A DNA stretch of 64,000 bases. Source: Streptomyces sp. R302 (GTDB lineage: Bacteria > Actinomycetota > Actinomycetes > Streptomycetales > Streptomycetaceae). Below the pieces are notes generated by a model. That model did no database searches. It was not told where the DNA came from and saw nothing but the letters and a program-made list of their open reading frames with translations. This document shows positions 40,035 to 48,331 of this stretch, piece after piece; positions within the stretch are counted from its first letter, which is position 1, and each line of letters opens with the position of its first letter. The DNA lies in NCBI RefSeq assembly GCF_012927245.1, contig NZ_JABBGE010000013.1, positions 62,001 to 126,000 on the forward strand, given 5' to 3'. A program made the translations under genes and the position numbers.

Positions 40035-41585
40035 GTGAACTCAACCCAGCGTCGTACCGCGGCCATCCTCGCCGCGGCGGCCCTCGCCACCCCCCTGGTC
40101 CTCGCCTCTCCGGCCACCGCCGTGAAGGACCCCGCCGCCGCGCCCGCCCGGGACGCCGCGAAGCTGGCGAAGAAGCTGGTCCGGGAGACCACCGGCGAGG
40201 ACGCCTTCAGGCACCTGCAGAAGTTCCAGGCGATAGCCGACTCGGCCGGCGGCCACCGCGCGGCCGGCTCCCTCGGCCACGACGCCTCGGCCGCGTACGT
40301 GTACGCGCAGCTCAAGAAGGCCGGCTACAACGTCTCGTACGAGAAGTTCGACTTCGTCTACACCGAGACCCTCGCCGAGAAGGCCACCGTCCTCGGTGAC
40401 GCTCCCCGCGCGCTCGACGTCCGGGCGATGACCTACACCGAGTCCACCCCGGTCGGCGGCATCACCGCCGAGCTGGCCGCCGCCCCGCTCGACGCCGACG
40501 GCTCGGTCGGCTGCGAGCCGGGCGACTTCGCCGCCGGCGCCTTCACCGGCAAGATCGCCCTGATCAAGCGCGGTGTGTGCCCCTTCGCGACCAAGCAGGC
40601 GAACGCCGCCGCGGCCGGCGCCGTCGGCGCGATCGTCTTCAACAACACCGCGGGCCTGCTCTCCGGCACCCTCGGCGCCGCCGACGCCGGCAAGGTCCCG
40701 ACCGCCGGCATCTCCCAGGCCGAGGGCGAGCAGCTCCTCGCCGACCTCGCCAAGGGCCCGGTGAACCTCTCCTACGAGATCCGCCAGCTCAAGGAGAAGC
40801 GCTCCACCAACAACGTCATCGCGGAGACCAAGGGCGGCAACGCCGCCAACACCGTGATGCTCGGCTCGCACCTCGACTCCGTCACCGCCGGCCCCGGCAT
40901 CAACGACAACGGCTCCGGCTCCGCCGGTCTCCTCCAGACCGCCCTGGAGCTCGCCCAGTCGAAGGAGAAGGTCCGCAACAAGGTCCGCTTCGCCTGGTGG
41001 TCCGCGGAGGAGAACGGCCTCCTCGGCTCCGAGCACTACGTCGCCAACCTGACGGCGCTCGACAAGAAGGAGATCAAGCTCTACCTCAACTTCGACATGA
41101 TCGCCTCGCCGAACTACGGCCTGTTCGTGTACGACGGCGACGACTCGGACGGCGTCGGCCAGGGCGCGGGCCCCGAGGGCTCCGCGCAGCTGGAGCGCGA
41201 CATCACCGACTTCATGGACCGGCGCGGACTCCCGCACGAGGGCACCGACTTCAGCGGCCGCTCCGACTACGGCCCGTTCATCAAGGCCGGCATCCCCTCC
41301 GGCGGCACCTTCACCGGCGCCGAGGGCATCAAGACCCCTGCCCAGGCCGCCAAGTTCGGCGGTGAGGCGGGCGTCGCCTACGACGTGAACTACCACGCCG
41401 AGGGCGACGACATCACCAACATCAACCGCGAGGCCTTCGACGCCAACATCGACGTCATCGCCAACGCCGTCGGCACCTACGCCCACGACATCTCCTCGCT
41501 GCGCCGGCCGGTCGTCTCCACGCCGACCACGGGCGAGGGCAGCGACGGCGGCCTGCACGACGACCACCACGAGGTCACCGAGTAG
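40035..41585 (+). CDS. Secreted M28-family metallo-aminopeptidase with PA domain
   Basis: A 516-residue secreted enzyme. GTG 40035 follows AAGGA and starts a Sec signal peptide (to about residue 29, ASPATA). A PA domain is inserted at about residues 135-235 (VGCEPGDFAAGAFTGKIALIKRGVCPF). The catalytic domain shows the dizinc ligands: His and Asp in LGSHLDSV and NDNGSGSAG, the general base and ligand pair in AEENGLLGS, Asp in LNFDMIASPN, and His in NYHAEGDD. It resembles the Streptomyces griseus aminopeptidase group and removes N-terminal residues from extracellular peptides. The acidic tail with HDDHHE may bind metal. Confidence 0.93.
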   Translation: MNSTQRRTAAILAAAALATPLVLASPATAVKDPAAAPARDAAKLAKKLVRETTGEDAFRHLQKFQAIADSAGGHRAAGSLGHDASAAYVYAQLKKAGYNVSYEKFDFVYTETLAEKATVLGDAPRALDVRAMTYTESTPVGGITAELAAAPLDADGSVGCEPGDFAAGAFTGKIALIKRGVCPFATKQANAAAAGAVGAIVFNNTAGLLSGTLGAADAGKVPTAGISQAEGEQLLADLAKGPVNLSYEIRQLKEKRSTNNVIAETKGGNAANTVMLGSHLDSVTAGPGINDNGSGSAGLLQTALELAQSKEKVRNKVRFAWWSAEENGLLGSEHYVANLTALDKKEIKLYLNFDMIASPNYGLFVYDGDDSDGVGQGAGPEGSAQLERDITDFMDRRGLPHEGTDFSGRSDYGPFIKAGIPSGGTFTGAEGIKTPAQAAKFGGEAGVAYDVNYHAEGDDITNINREAFDANIDVIANAVGTYAHDISSLRRPVVSTPTTGEGSDGGLHDDHHEVTE

Positions 41586-41603
41586 ACCCCCCCCCACACC
41601 GCC

Positions 41604-43673
41604 TCACCTGCGGCGGCGGGCCGTCCCGAAGAGCGAGCGGCTGATCTCCCGGCCCAGCTGGGTGCCGATCGAGCGCGCGAGGGACTTGAACATCCCGCTG
41701 CCGACGACCTGTTCGACGAGCGAGGGCTCCTCTTCGGGAGCCCTCGCTTCCGTCTTCGCCCCCGTCTTCGCCTCCGTCTCCACCTTCGGCTCCGCCGTGC
41801 GCGCCGCCTCGGCCGCCTCGGCCGCCGCCAGGCGCTCGTACGCCGACTCCCGGTCCACCGCCTGCGCGTACCGCCCGTACAGCGGCGAGCCCTTCACCGC
41901 CGCGTCCAGCGCGGCCGGGTCGACCGGCCCCATCAGCGACTCCGGCGCCCGCAGCCGGGTCGCCGCCACCGGGGTCGGCGCACCCCGCTCACTGAGTACG
42001 GTGACCACCGCCTCGCCCGTACCCAGCGAGGTCAGCACCTCCTCCAGGTCGTACGCCGACTCCGGGAAGGTCCGCACCGTCGCCTTCAGGGCCTTGGCGT
42101 CGTCCGGAGTGAAGGCGCGCAGCGCGTGCTGCACCCGGTTGCCGAGCTGGGCGAGGACGTCCGCCGGCACGTCCTTCGGGGTCTGGGTCACGAAGAAGAC
42201 GCCGACGCCCTTGGAGCGGATCAGCCGCACCGTCTGCGTGATCGACTCCAGGAAGGCCTTCGACGCCCCGTTGAAGAGGAGGTGGGCCTCGTCGAAGAAG
42301 AAGACCAGCTTCGGCTTCTCCAGGTCCCCGACCTCCGGCAGGTCGTGGAAGAGGTCCGCGAGCAGCCACATCAGGAAGGTCGAGAAGAGCTGCGGCTGCT
42401 GCTGCACGGCCGGCAGCTCCAGGACCGAGACGGTGCCCCGCCCGTCCGGCGCCGTCCTCAGGAACTCGGCGGTGTCGAACTCCGGCTCCCCGAAGAAGCC
42501 GCCCGCGCCCTGCTGCTCGAAGGTGGTCAGGGCGCGCAGGATGACCCCGGCGGTCACCGTCGAGAGGACGCCGATCCCCTTCAGCTCGGGCTTGCCGACG
42601 TCCGAGACGAGGAAGGCGACCACCGCGCGCAGGTCCTTGAGGTCCACCAGCTCCAGGCCCTTGGCGTCGGCGTAGTGGAAGATCAGGCCGAGGGACTGCT
42701 CCTGCGTCCGGTTCAGCTGGAGCACCTTGGAGAGCAGCACCGGGCCGAAGCCGGTGACCGTCGCCCGGATCGGGATGCCGGTGCCGAGGCCGCCGAGGCC
42801 GTAGAACGCGCAGGGGAAGCCCGTGGGCGTCCACTCCTGGCCGACCTGCGCGGCCCGCTCCCGTACCTTCGCGCCGTCCTCGCCGGGGGCGGAGACGCCC
42901 GAGACGTCGCCCTTGACGTCGGCGAGGAAGACCGGGACGCCCTGGGCGGAGAGCTGCTCGGCGATCAGCTGGAGGGTCTTGGTCTTGCCGGTGCCGGTGG
43001 CGCCGGCGACGAGACCGTGCCGGTTGAGGACGGGGAGCGGGATCCGTACGGACGCGTCCGGGTGACAGGTCCCGTCCCACAGCACGGCGCCCAGGTCGAG
43101 CGCGGGGCCCTCGAAGGCGTACCCGGCCGCGATCTCCGCGACGGGACCGGGAAGGACGGCCCGGTCCGGCGTGCTCCGATCCGAGGTGACCTGGTCCGGC
43201 GCTGCCCGGTCCGACGTGCTCCGGTCCAAGGTGACCTGGTCCGGCGCTGCCCGGTCCGACGTGCTCCGGTCCAAGGTGACCTGGTCCGGCGCTGCCCGGT
43301 CCGACGTGCTCCGGTCCAAGGTGGCCTGGTCCGGCGCTGCCCGGTCCGAGGTGGCCCGGTCCGACGCGACCCCGTCCGAGGTGGCCCGGTCCGGGGCGAC
43401 CCCGTCCGACGTCACCCGCACCGGCGTGACTCCGTCCGACGCGACCCCGTCCGACGTCACCCGGTCCGACGCAACCCCGCCCGACGTCACCCCGTCCGAC
43501 GCAACCCCGCCCGACGTGACTCCGTCCGGCGCGCCCCCGCCCGACGTCACCCGCTCCGGCGCGGCGCCGTCCGGCGCGGCGCCGTCCGACGCGGCGCCGT
43601 CCGACGCGACCGGCTTCGGCGTGACCCGTTCCGGCCCGGCCCGCTCCGGCTCCTGCTGCTCCGCCTCGCCCAT
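41604..43673 (-). CDS. HerA-like ATPase (DUF853) with tandem-repeat N-terminus
   Basis: A 689-residue DUF853/HerA-type ATPase related to FtsK-like DNA translocases. Walker A is GATGTGKT (residues 224-231), Walker B LVFFFDEAHLLF, and later VGVFFVTQTPKD and ALRAFTPDDAKALK are characteristic. ATG 43673 is used rather than TTG 43685. Residues about 22-171 are unlike the family: a run of five-residue units of the type V-T/A-S/P-D-G/R, and four copies of a 15-residue unit. The C-terminus has an Ala/Glu-rich linker and a conserved SMFKSLARSIGTQLGREISRSLFG-like end. The cell role is unknown. Confidence 0.88.
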   Translation of the reverse strand: MGEAEQQEPERAGPERVTPKPVASDGAASDGAAPDGAAPERVTSGGGAPDGVTSGGVASDGVTSGGVASDRVTSDGVASDGVTPVRVTSDGVAPDRATSDGVASDRATSDRAAPDQATLDRSTSDRAAPDQVTLDRSTSDRAAPDQVTLDRSTSDRAAPDQVTSDRSTPDRAVLPGPVAEIAAGYAFEGPALDLGAVLWDGTCHPDASVRIPLPVLNRHGLVAGATGTGKTKTLQLIAEQLSAQGVPVFLADVKGDVSGVSAPGEDGAKVRERAAQVGQEWTPTGFPCAFYGLGGLGTGIPIRATVTGFGPVLLSKVLQLNRTQEQSLGLIFHYADAKGLELVDLKDLRAVVAFLVSDVGKPELKGIGVLSTVTAGVILRALTTFEQQGAGGFFGEPEFDTAEFLRTAPDGRGTVSVLELPAVQQQPQLFSTFLMWLLADLFHDLPEVGDLEKPKLVFFFDEAHLLFNGASKAFLESITQTVRLIRSKGVGVFFVTQTPKDVPADVLAQLGNRVQHALRAFTPDDAKALKATVRTFPESAYDLEEVLTSLGTGEAVVTVLSERGAPTPVAATRLRAPESLMGPVDPAALDAAVKGSPLYGRYAQAVDRESAYERLAAAEAAEAARTAEPKVETEAKTGAKTEARAPEEEPSLVEQVVGSGMFKSLARSIGTQLGREISRSLFGTARRRR
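43161..43610 (-). repeat. In-frame minisatellite: 45-bp units (43161-43340) and 15-bp units (43341-43610)
   Basis: Inside the HerA-like gene, four 45-bp repeats encode AAPDQVTLDRSTSDR with two or three changes in the outer copies. The adjoining 270 bases are 15-bp units encoding pentads such as VTSDG and VASDR. The 45-bp unit is itself three pentads, so the array looks like stepwise expansion. All lengths are multiples of three. Confidence 0.92.
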
Positions 43674-43769
43674 GCGGCACCCCAATGTCGCTTATGTCGT
43701 GGTCTGTGACAGCATCCCATCGGCTCCGCGTGGCTGCGCCGGGGACCGCTCGCCCGGTAGGCTTTCCGT

Positions 43770-44066
43770 GTGATCTTCAAGCGCATCGGAAACGGCCGAC
43801 CGTATCCCGACCACGGCCGGGAAAGCACCCGGCAGTGGGCGGACGTCGCCCCGCGCCCGGTCCGCCTCGACCAGCTCGTCACCACCAAGGGCCAGCTGGA
43901 CCTGGAGACCCTGCTCGCCGAGGACTCCACCTTCTACGGCGACCTCTTCGCGCACGTCGTGAAGTGGCAGGGCGACCTGTACCTCGAGGACGGACTGCAC
44001 CGCGCCGTCCGCGCGGCCCTGCAGCAGCGCCAGGTGCTCCACGCGCGCGTGCTCGAACTGGACTGA
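43770..44066 (+). CDS. Conserved small protein, ParB-like fold possible
   Basis: A 98-residue soluble protein starting with GTG 43770. The core VRLDQLVTTKGQLDLETLLAED to WQGDLYLEDGLHRAVRAALQQRQVLHARVLEL looks like a compact ParB/Srx-type domain: a DGxHR-like motif (DGLHRA) near the end is shared with ParB-like nucleases. This likeness is by eye and not certain. It is divergent from the HerA-like gene, 96 bases apart, and upstream of the LytR_C gene. Function unknown. Confidence 0.7.
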   Translation: MIFKRIGNGRPYPDHGRESTRQWADVAPRPVRLDQLVTTKGQLDLETLLAEDSTFYGDLFAHVVKWQGDLYLEDGLHRAVRAALQQRQVLHARVLELD

Positions 44067-44124
44067 CGTCACCGCCGGAGGCCCCGCGCTGATCCTTTCG
44101 AGGGCAGTTCGCGCCCATCCGGCC

Positions 44125-44140
44125 GTGATCACATGATCAT
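44125..44140 (+). promoter_or_regulatory. Twin 8-bp palindromes upstream of LytR_C gene
   Basis: GTGATCAC and ATGATCAT lie side by side 40-55 bases before the ATG at 44180, followed by TAGGCA, a possible -10 box. The two palindromes share a TGATCA core and look like an operator pair. Confidence 0.4.
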
Positions 44141-44179
44141 CAAGTAGGCATCGCGCGCGGGCGGCATTACGCTGCGTTC

Positions 44180-44815
44180 ATGAGCATGCTCACTCCCCCC
44201 GGCATGGGCGGAAAGTACCGCATCACGGGGGATGTCTACCCGCGCATGCGCCGACCCCACCGCCGGCGCAGGATCGTCCTGGCCTCGGCCGCCGCGGTGG
44301 TCGTGCTCGGCGCGGCCGGCTGGGGCACGCTCCAGCTCGTCGACGTCTTCTCCGGCGACGACACCCGGAAGACCACCGCCGGCAAGCAGACCGACTGCAA
44401 GCCCGCGCCCACCCTCACCCCCAGCGCCACGGCCGCGGCGAAGCCGCCGAAGCCCGCGCAGGTCACGGTGAACGTCTACAACGCGACCCCGCGCAAGGGG
44501 CTCGCCAAGGCCACCGCCGACGAGCTCAAGAAGCGCGGCTTCACCATCGGCAAGATCGGGAACGCGTCCGCCGCCTACGACAAGAAGGTCCCCGGCACCG
44601 GCATCCTGCTCGGCGCCCCGACGGCCACCAAGGGCGCCTTCGCCGTCCTCGGCACCCAGCTCACCGGCGCCACGACGAAGGTCGACGCCCGCACCACGGC
44701 GGACGTCGACCTGATCATCGGTACGGCCTTCAAGAACCTGTCGCCCAAGGCGACGGCGGACGCGGCGCTCGTGGCCCTCGACAAGCCGAAGCCGGTCCCG
44801 GCCGCCCGCTGCTGA
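44180..44815 (+). CDS. Membrane-anchored LytR_C domain protein
   Basis: A 211-residue protein with a short cytoplasmic basic segment (RRPHRRRR), one membrane helix (about residues 31-55) and an extracellular LytR_C domain (about 92-200): VTVNVYNATPRKGLAKATADELKKRG opens it, and VDLIIGTAFKNL closes it. This domain occurs at the C-terminus of LCP cell-wall ligases and alone in small anchored proteins such as mycobacterial relatives; it probably binds cell-wall polymer. Two cysteines (TDCKP and the C-terminal ARC) may pair. It converges on upp 35 bases away. Confidence 0.85.
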   Translation: MSMLTPPGMGGKYRITGDVYPRMRRPHRRRRIVLASAAAVVVLGAAGWGTLQLVDVFSGDDTRKTTAGKQTDCKPAPTLTPSATAAAKPPKPAQVTVNVYNATPRKGLAKATADELKKRGFTIGKIGNASAAYDKKVPGTGILLGAPTATKGAFAVLGTQLTGATTKVDARTTADVDLIIGTAFKNLSPKATADAALVALDKPKPVPAARC

Positions 44816-44850
44816 GCGCTGCGGGGGGCTCCAGCGCCCCCTTGCGGGAC

Positions 44851-45486
44851 CTACTCGGCGGCGCCGTACATGCGGTCACCGGCGTCGCCCAGCCCCGGGA
44901 CGATGTAGCCGGCCTCGTTGAGCCGCTCGTCGACCGAGGCCGTCACGACCGTCACCGGCGTGCCCGCGAGCTCGCGCTCCATGACCTCGACGCCCTCCGG
45001 GGCGGCGAGCAGCACCACGGCCGTCACGTCGTCCGCGCCGCGCCGGATCAGCTCCTGGATCGCCGCGACCAGCGTGCCGCCGGTCGCCAGCATCGGGTCG
45101 AGCACGTACACCTGGCGGCCCGAGAGGTCCTCCGGCATCCGGGTGGCGTAGGTCGACGCCTCCAGCGTCTCCTCGTTGCGGATCATGCCCAGGAAGCCGA
45201 CCTCGGCCGTCGGGAGCAGCCGCACCATGCCGTCGAGCATGCCGAGCCCGGCGCGCAGGATCGGGACGACCAGCGGACGCGGGTACGACAGCTTCACGCC
45301 GGTCGTCGGCGTCACGGGGGTCTCGATGTCGACCCGCTCGGTCCGCACGTCCCTGGTCGCCTCGTAGGCGAGCAGGGTGACCAGCTCGTCGGCGAGCCGG
45401 CGGAAGGTCGGGGAGTCCGTGCGCTTGTCGCGCAGGGTGGTGAGCTTGTGGGCGACCAGCGGGTGATCGACGACGTGGAGACGCAT
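44851..45486 (-). CDS. upp: Uracil phosphoribosyltransferase
   Basis: Upp salvages uracil with PRPP to UMP. The 211-residue product matches the family end to end: MRLHVVDHPLVAHKLT, RPLVVPILRAGLGMLDG, the PRPP loop YVLDPMLATGGT, and the C-terminal uracil site near YIVPGLGDAGDRMYG. The ATG at 45486 is supported by family length. It stands alone between the LytR_C gene and a small plus-strand gene. Confidence 0.97.
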   Translation of the reverse strand: MRLHVVDHPLVAHKLTTLRDKRTDSPTFRRLADELVTLLAYEATRDVRTERVDIETPVTPTTGVKLSYPRPLVVPILRAGLGMLDGMVRLLPTAEVGFLGMIRNEETLEASTYATRMPEDLSGRQVYVLDPMLATGGTLVAAIQELIRRGADDVTAVVLLAAPEGVEVMERELAGTPVTVVTASVDERLNEAGYIVPGLGDAGDRMYGAAE

Positions 45487-45595
45487 GGCTCAACAGTAGC
45501 CCGCCGCACACCGGCACCGGCCCACCACTGGCACCGACCCGCACCGCTGCGGCAAGGTGGGGGCACAGGGACCCAGTGATGGGGTGGTGTGGCCG

Positions 45596-45826
45596 ATGCC
45601 CGACCCGAAGAACACATCCGGCCAGGTCCGGGGCGACACGGAGCCCCGGACGCCGGAGCCACAGCCGGAGACCGGCACGGAGACCGACGCGGAGCGCCGC
45701 AGGCGCCGCGCCCAGTTCCTCCGCGAGCTCGGCGAGGCGAAGGCGCTGCGCGACCGGGTCCAGCCCCGGCGCGCCCGGGCGGCCCGGATGAGACAGGCGA
45801 TGCGGATGCGCACCTTCCGTTGGTGA
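45596..45826 (+). CDS. Small conserved basic protein, unknown function
   Basis: A 76-residue protein from ATG 45596 (MPDPKNTSGQ). The first half is Pro/Glu/Thr-rich and probably disordered; the second half is a charged helix, ERRRRRAQFLRELGEAKALRDRV, followed by an arginine- and methionine-rich end (ARMRQAMRMRTFRW). Similar small genes occur between upp and tadA in other Streptomyces. It is divergent from upp. The arginine-rich helix suggests nucleic acid or membrane contact, but no family was recognised. Confidence 0.6.
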   Translation: MPDPKNTSGQVRGDTEPRTPEPQPETGTETDAERRRRRAQFLRELGEAKALRDRVQPRRARAARMRQAMRMRTFRW

Positions 45827-46024
45827 GGCCCCTGGCCACGGTCGACGCGCCCCCTCCGTGCGCCGGGGTCGTACGCCCACCCGAACGCGGTGTGGTTCAG
45901 ACTGATGCACGACGCAAGAGCCGAAGACCTCTCCTGAGGCCGTCGTTTCTGTCACGATGCCGATTGGGCGGGGCTCAGGAGCGCGCCGCCGGATCATCAC
46001 ACCTCTGATCAGTGGGAGAGTCAG

Positions 46025-46573
46025 GTGTACTTCGCCGCACTGCTCGCGCGCACCGAAGACGGGTGGGAAGCGAGCGATACGGAGCTCGACGACGTGGAGA
46101 CGCTGGCGGACCTGGCCGATCTGGCCCGTGAGGCGGCGGCCGACGAAGGAGAGACCGTCCTCGTCTTCATCGAGCAGGAGGACGCATGGTTCGGCGTCGT
46201 CCGCGTCGACGGAGAGGACGACCCCCGGGTCTACGTCTCCCACGCGGCGGCCGCGGCCCGCTCCTCGTACGGGGAGATCCTCACCTCGGAACTGCTCGGC
46301 GACGACGACCCGGACAGCGAGCTGGACGAGCTCGACGCGCTCGCGGACCTGGACGGCACCGAGGACGGCGAGCCGGAGCACACCACCGACGGGAACGAGG
46401 ACGACGCCTCCGCCGGCAGCGCCGGCATCGCGCCGGCCGGCCCGCTCGGCGAGGGCCGGATCCTCGCCGACCTCGGCATGCCGGAGCGGACCCTGCTCGG
46501 ACTGACCGAGGACGCCCTCGGGGAGATCGCCGACGCGATCGGCGCCTCCGAGATCCTGGAGGCCGTCCGCTAG
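46025..46573 (+). CDS. tRNA adenosine deaminase-associated protein
   Basis: A 182-residue acidic protein coupled to tadA. It begins with GTG 46025 after GGGAGAG. The first 80 residues form a conserved domain (MYFAALLARTEDGWEASDTEL ... AWFGVVRVDGEDDPRVYVSHAAAAARSSYGE); the middle is Asp/Glu-rich and disordered; a conserved end GEGRILADLGMPERTLLGL to ASEILEAVR follows. The family is always next to tadA in actinobacteria and is named for that, but its role is unknown. Its stop overlaps the tadA GTG (TAGTG). Confidence 0.88.
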   Translation: MYFAALLARTEDGWEASDTELDDVETLADLADLAREAAADEGETVLVFIEQEDAWFGVVRVDGEDDPRVYVSHAAAAARSSYGEILTSELLGDDDPDSELDELDALADLDGTEDGEPEHTTDGNEDDASAGSAGIAPAGPLGEGRILADLGMPERTLLGLTEDALGEIADAIGASEILEAVR

Positions 46574-47049
46574 TGCCGACCGCGATACCCGGCCCCGTGC
46601 CGGACTCCTGGCGGGACGCCATGCGTCTCGCCCTCGCCGAGGCCGACGCGGCCGTGCCGGCCGGTGACGTACCGGTCGGCGCGGTCGTACTCTCCCCGTC
46701 CGGCGAGGTCCTCTCCCGCGGCCACAACGAGCGGGAGGCGACCGGCGATCCGACCGCCCACGCCGAACTCCTGGCGCTGCGCCGGGCCGCCGCCGCCACC
46801 GGCGAGTGGCGGCTGACCGGCTGCACCCTCGTGGTGACCCTGGAGCCCTGCGTGATGTGCGCGGGCGCGCTCGTCCAGTCCCGCGTCGAACGGGTCGTCT
46901 ACGGCGCCGACGACGAGAAGGCGGGCGCCGCCGGCTCCCTCTGGGACCTCGTCCGCGACCGCCGCCTCAACCACCGTCCGGAGGTCGTCCGCGGGGTGCT
47001 CGGCGAGGAGTGCGCGGAGCTGCTGACCTCCTTCTTCCGCACCCGCTGA
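46573..47049 (+). CDS. tadA: tRNA-specific adenosine deaminase
   Basis: TadA converts A34 to inosine in tRNA-Arg(ACG). The 158-residue cytidine-deaminase-fold protein has the zinc site and proton shuttle in TAHAELLALR (His63, Glu65) and EPCVMCAG (Cys93, Cys96), with the DVPVGAVV strand and NHRPEVVRGVL near the end. GTG 46573 overlaps the partner gene's stop; GGAGG lies ten bases upstream. An internal GTG nine codons later is an alternative start. tRNA-Ser(CGA) follows after 55 bases. Confidence 0.95.
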   Translation: MPTAIPGPVPDSWRDAMRLALAEADAAVPAGDVPVGAVVLSPSGEVLSRGHNEREATGDPTAHAELLALRRAAAATGEWRLTGCTLVVTLEPCVMCAGALVQSRVERVVYGADDEKAGAAGSLWDLVRDRRLNHRPEVVRGVLGEECAELLTSFFRTR

Positions 47050-47104
47050 GCTGCGCGGGGATACGGATTTCTTGGCTGGGCGACTTTGGGCTAAGCTCTC
47101 TCTC

Positions 47105-47189
47105 GGTAGCGTGTCCGAGCGGCCGAAGGAGCTCGCCTCGAAAGCGAGTGTGGCGCAAGTCACCGAGGGTTCAAATCCCTCCGCTACCG
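47105..47189 (+). tRNA. tRNA-Ser (anticodon CGA)
   Basis: An 85-base class II tRNA: acceptor GGTAGCG/CGCTACC, anticodon stem CTCGC/GCGAG with CGA, a long variable arm, and T arm GTTCAAATC. Discriminator G is followed by CCA in the DNA at 47190-47192, unlike the other tRNAs here. Confidence 0.97.
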
Positions 47190-47196
47190 CCACTAC

Positions 47197-47228
47197 GAAG
47201 GGCCCGACGCGAAAGCGCCGGGCCCTTC
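47197..47228 (+). terminator. Terminator after tRNA-Ser(CGA), first hairpin
   Basis: GAAGGGCCCG-A-CGC pairs with GCG-C-CGGGCCCTTC around GAAA (one A-C mismatch), eight bases after the tRNA. It is of the same type as the hairpins after the other tRNAs. Confidence 0.85.
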
Positions 47229-47282
47229 GGCGTTCCCGCGTACGGCGTTCCCACGGACGGCGTTCCCGCGTACGGACACGGC

Positions 47283-47313
47283 GAAGGGCCCCGGCGCACC
47301 GCCGGGGCCCTTC
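47283..47313 (+). terminator. Second hairpin downstream of tRNA-Ser(CGA)
   Basis: A perfect 14-bp stem, GAAGGGCCCCGGCG with its complement and a three-base loop. Between it and the first hairpin lie three copies of GGCGTTCCC(G/A)CG, so this is probably a back-up terminator copied from the same element. Confidence 0.75.
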
Positions 47314-47618
47314 CCGCACTCATGAGGACGGGGGGAGCGGCATCGGGGGGACAAGCCGCTCCCCCCGATGAGAACCGGTCCGGCAAGCCCTGCGCCGCAG
47401 TCAGGGGGAAGCTCGCGGCGCGGGCCCCGCAGTGCGGGCCGGTTCCATGTGCCCCGCGGATTCCTGCCAGATCCGCCGGGCTCGACATCCATCCTGCTCC
47501 GCGTACACCCGTCCGGGGGACGGCGAAAGACCCCGAACGCAGGGCCCTTGGTCCATAAAGGCTCGGTTAGAGTGGCGACCGCCCAGGCGGGGTCACGGTA
47601 CGGGGAGGGGAGGGGCCG
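47314..47618. other. Intergenic region, promoter of small ORF likely, no gene
   Basis: About 300 bases without a supported gene. The open frames across it lack ribosome binding sites and known families. Near its right end TAGAGT (around 47569) resembles a Streptomyces -10 box and would serve the 54-residue gene at 47619. Nothing else was seen. Confidence 0.4.
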
Positions 47619-47783
47619 ATGTCCCAGGCGAGGAAAGTCGCGGTCTACGCGTTCGGGGTCTTCATCCTGTACGCGATCATCACCGCCCCCGACCGCTCCG
47701 CCGAGCTCGTCCAGATAGGCTTCGAGGGCCTTTCCGGCGCCGCCAAGGGTGTCGGCGAGTTCATGACCGAACTCATCAATTAG
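47619..47783 (+). CDS. Conserved 54-residue membrane-associated protein
   Basis: A short gene whose ATG follows GGGGAGGGGAGGGG, a very purine-rich ribosome binding region. The product starts MSQARKVAVYAFGVFILYAI, one hydrophobic helix (residues about 7-24), then a charged segment and an amphipathic end (GLSGAAKGVGEFMTEL). It is probably a single-pass membrane protein. Its stop lies nine bases before the next ATG with AGGAG in between, so it is co-transcribed with the Dabb gene. The small size, strong signal and helix pattern support a real gene; function is unknown. Confidence 0.7.
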   Translation: MSQARKVAVYAFGVFILYAIITAPDRSAELVQIGFEGLSGAAKGVGEFMTELIN

Positions 47784-47792
47784 GAGCCCGCC

Positions 47793-48086
47793 ATGATCCG
47801 CCATCTGGTCCTCTTCAAGCTCGACGAGGGTGTCGAGCGGGACGACCCGCGCGTCGTCGCCGGCGTCGAGGCCTTCCGTGCGCTGGGCGGGCAGATCCCC
47901 GAGCTGCGCTTCTGGGAGTGCGACTGGAACGTGTCGGAGCGGCCGATCGCCTACGACTTCGCGATCAACTCGGCCGTGGAGGACCTGGAGGCGCTCCAGC
48001 GGTACCTCGACCACCCGGCGCACCAGGCGGGCGTCGCGCTCTGGCGCGAGTTCTCCACCTGGGTGATCGCGGACTACCCCTTCTAG
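47793..48086 (+). CDS. Dabb (stress-responsive alpha/beta barrel) family protein
   Basis: A 97-residue dimeric alpha/beta barrel protein. The Dabb signature opens MIRHLVLFKLDEGV and closes LDHPAHQAGVALWREFSTWVIADYPF; the central WECDWNVSERPIAYDFAINSAVEDLEAL strand-helix is typical. ATG 47793 is preceded by AGGAGCCCGCC. The family is stress-linked in plants and includes cyclase-like enzymes in bacteria; the role here is unknown. It is placed nine bases after the small membrane gene and ends at a strong terminator before the sigma factor pair. Confidence 0.88.
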   Translation: MIRHLVLFKLDEGVERDDPRVVAGVEAFRALGGQIPELRFWECDWNVSERPIAYDFAINSAVEDLEALQRYLDHPAHQAGVALWREFSTWVIADYPF

Positions 48087-48120
48087 GTCCCCCTCAGGGC
48101 CGTTCGGCCCCGTACGTCTC

Positions 48121-48153
48121 CGAGACCCCCCGCCGTCCGGGCGGGGGGTCTCG
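48121..48153 (+). terminator. Terminator after Dabb gene
   Basis: CGAGACCCCCCGCC pairs with GGCGGGGGGTCTCG, with a short loop, followed by CGCGTTT. It separates the Dabb unit from the sigma factor gene. Confidence 0.85.
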
Positions 48154-48331
48154 CGCGTTTCCGCCCATCACGCCTCTGGCCTTCGCTTTTTGCTCCACCA
48201 TGCCTTCAACACGTCGTTATGCGGTGCTTGCACACAGTGGACATGTCTTGTGATGCTATGACCGCTTTTGACGGATGAGTTGACCGTAGTTGAAAGACCA
48301 GTCGACCAGCTACACCAGCCAAAGGGGTGGC

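Noticed and set aside
43770..44066. Toxin-antitoxin component
   Set aside because: No partner gene or known toxin/antitoxin motif; the DGLHRA motif is closer to ParB-like domains.
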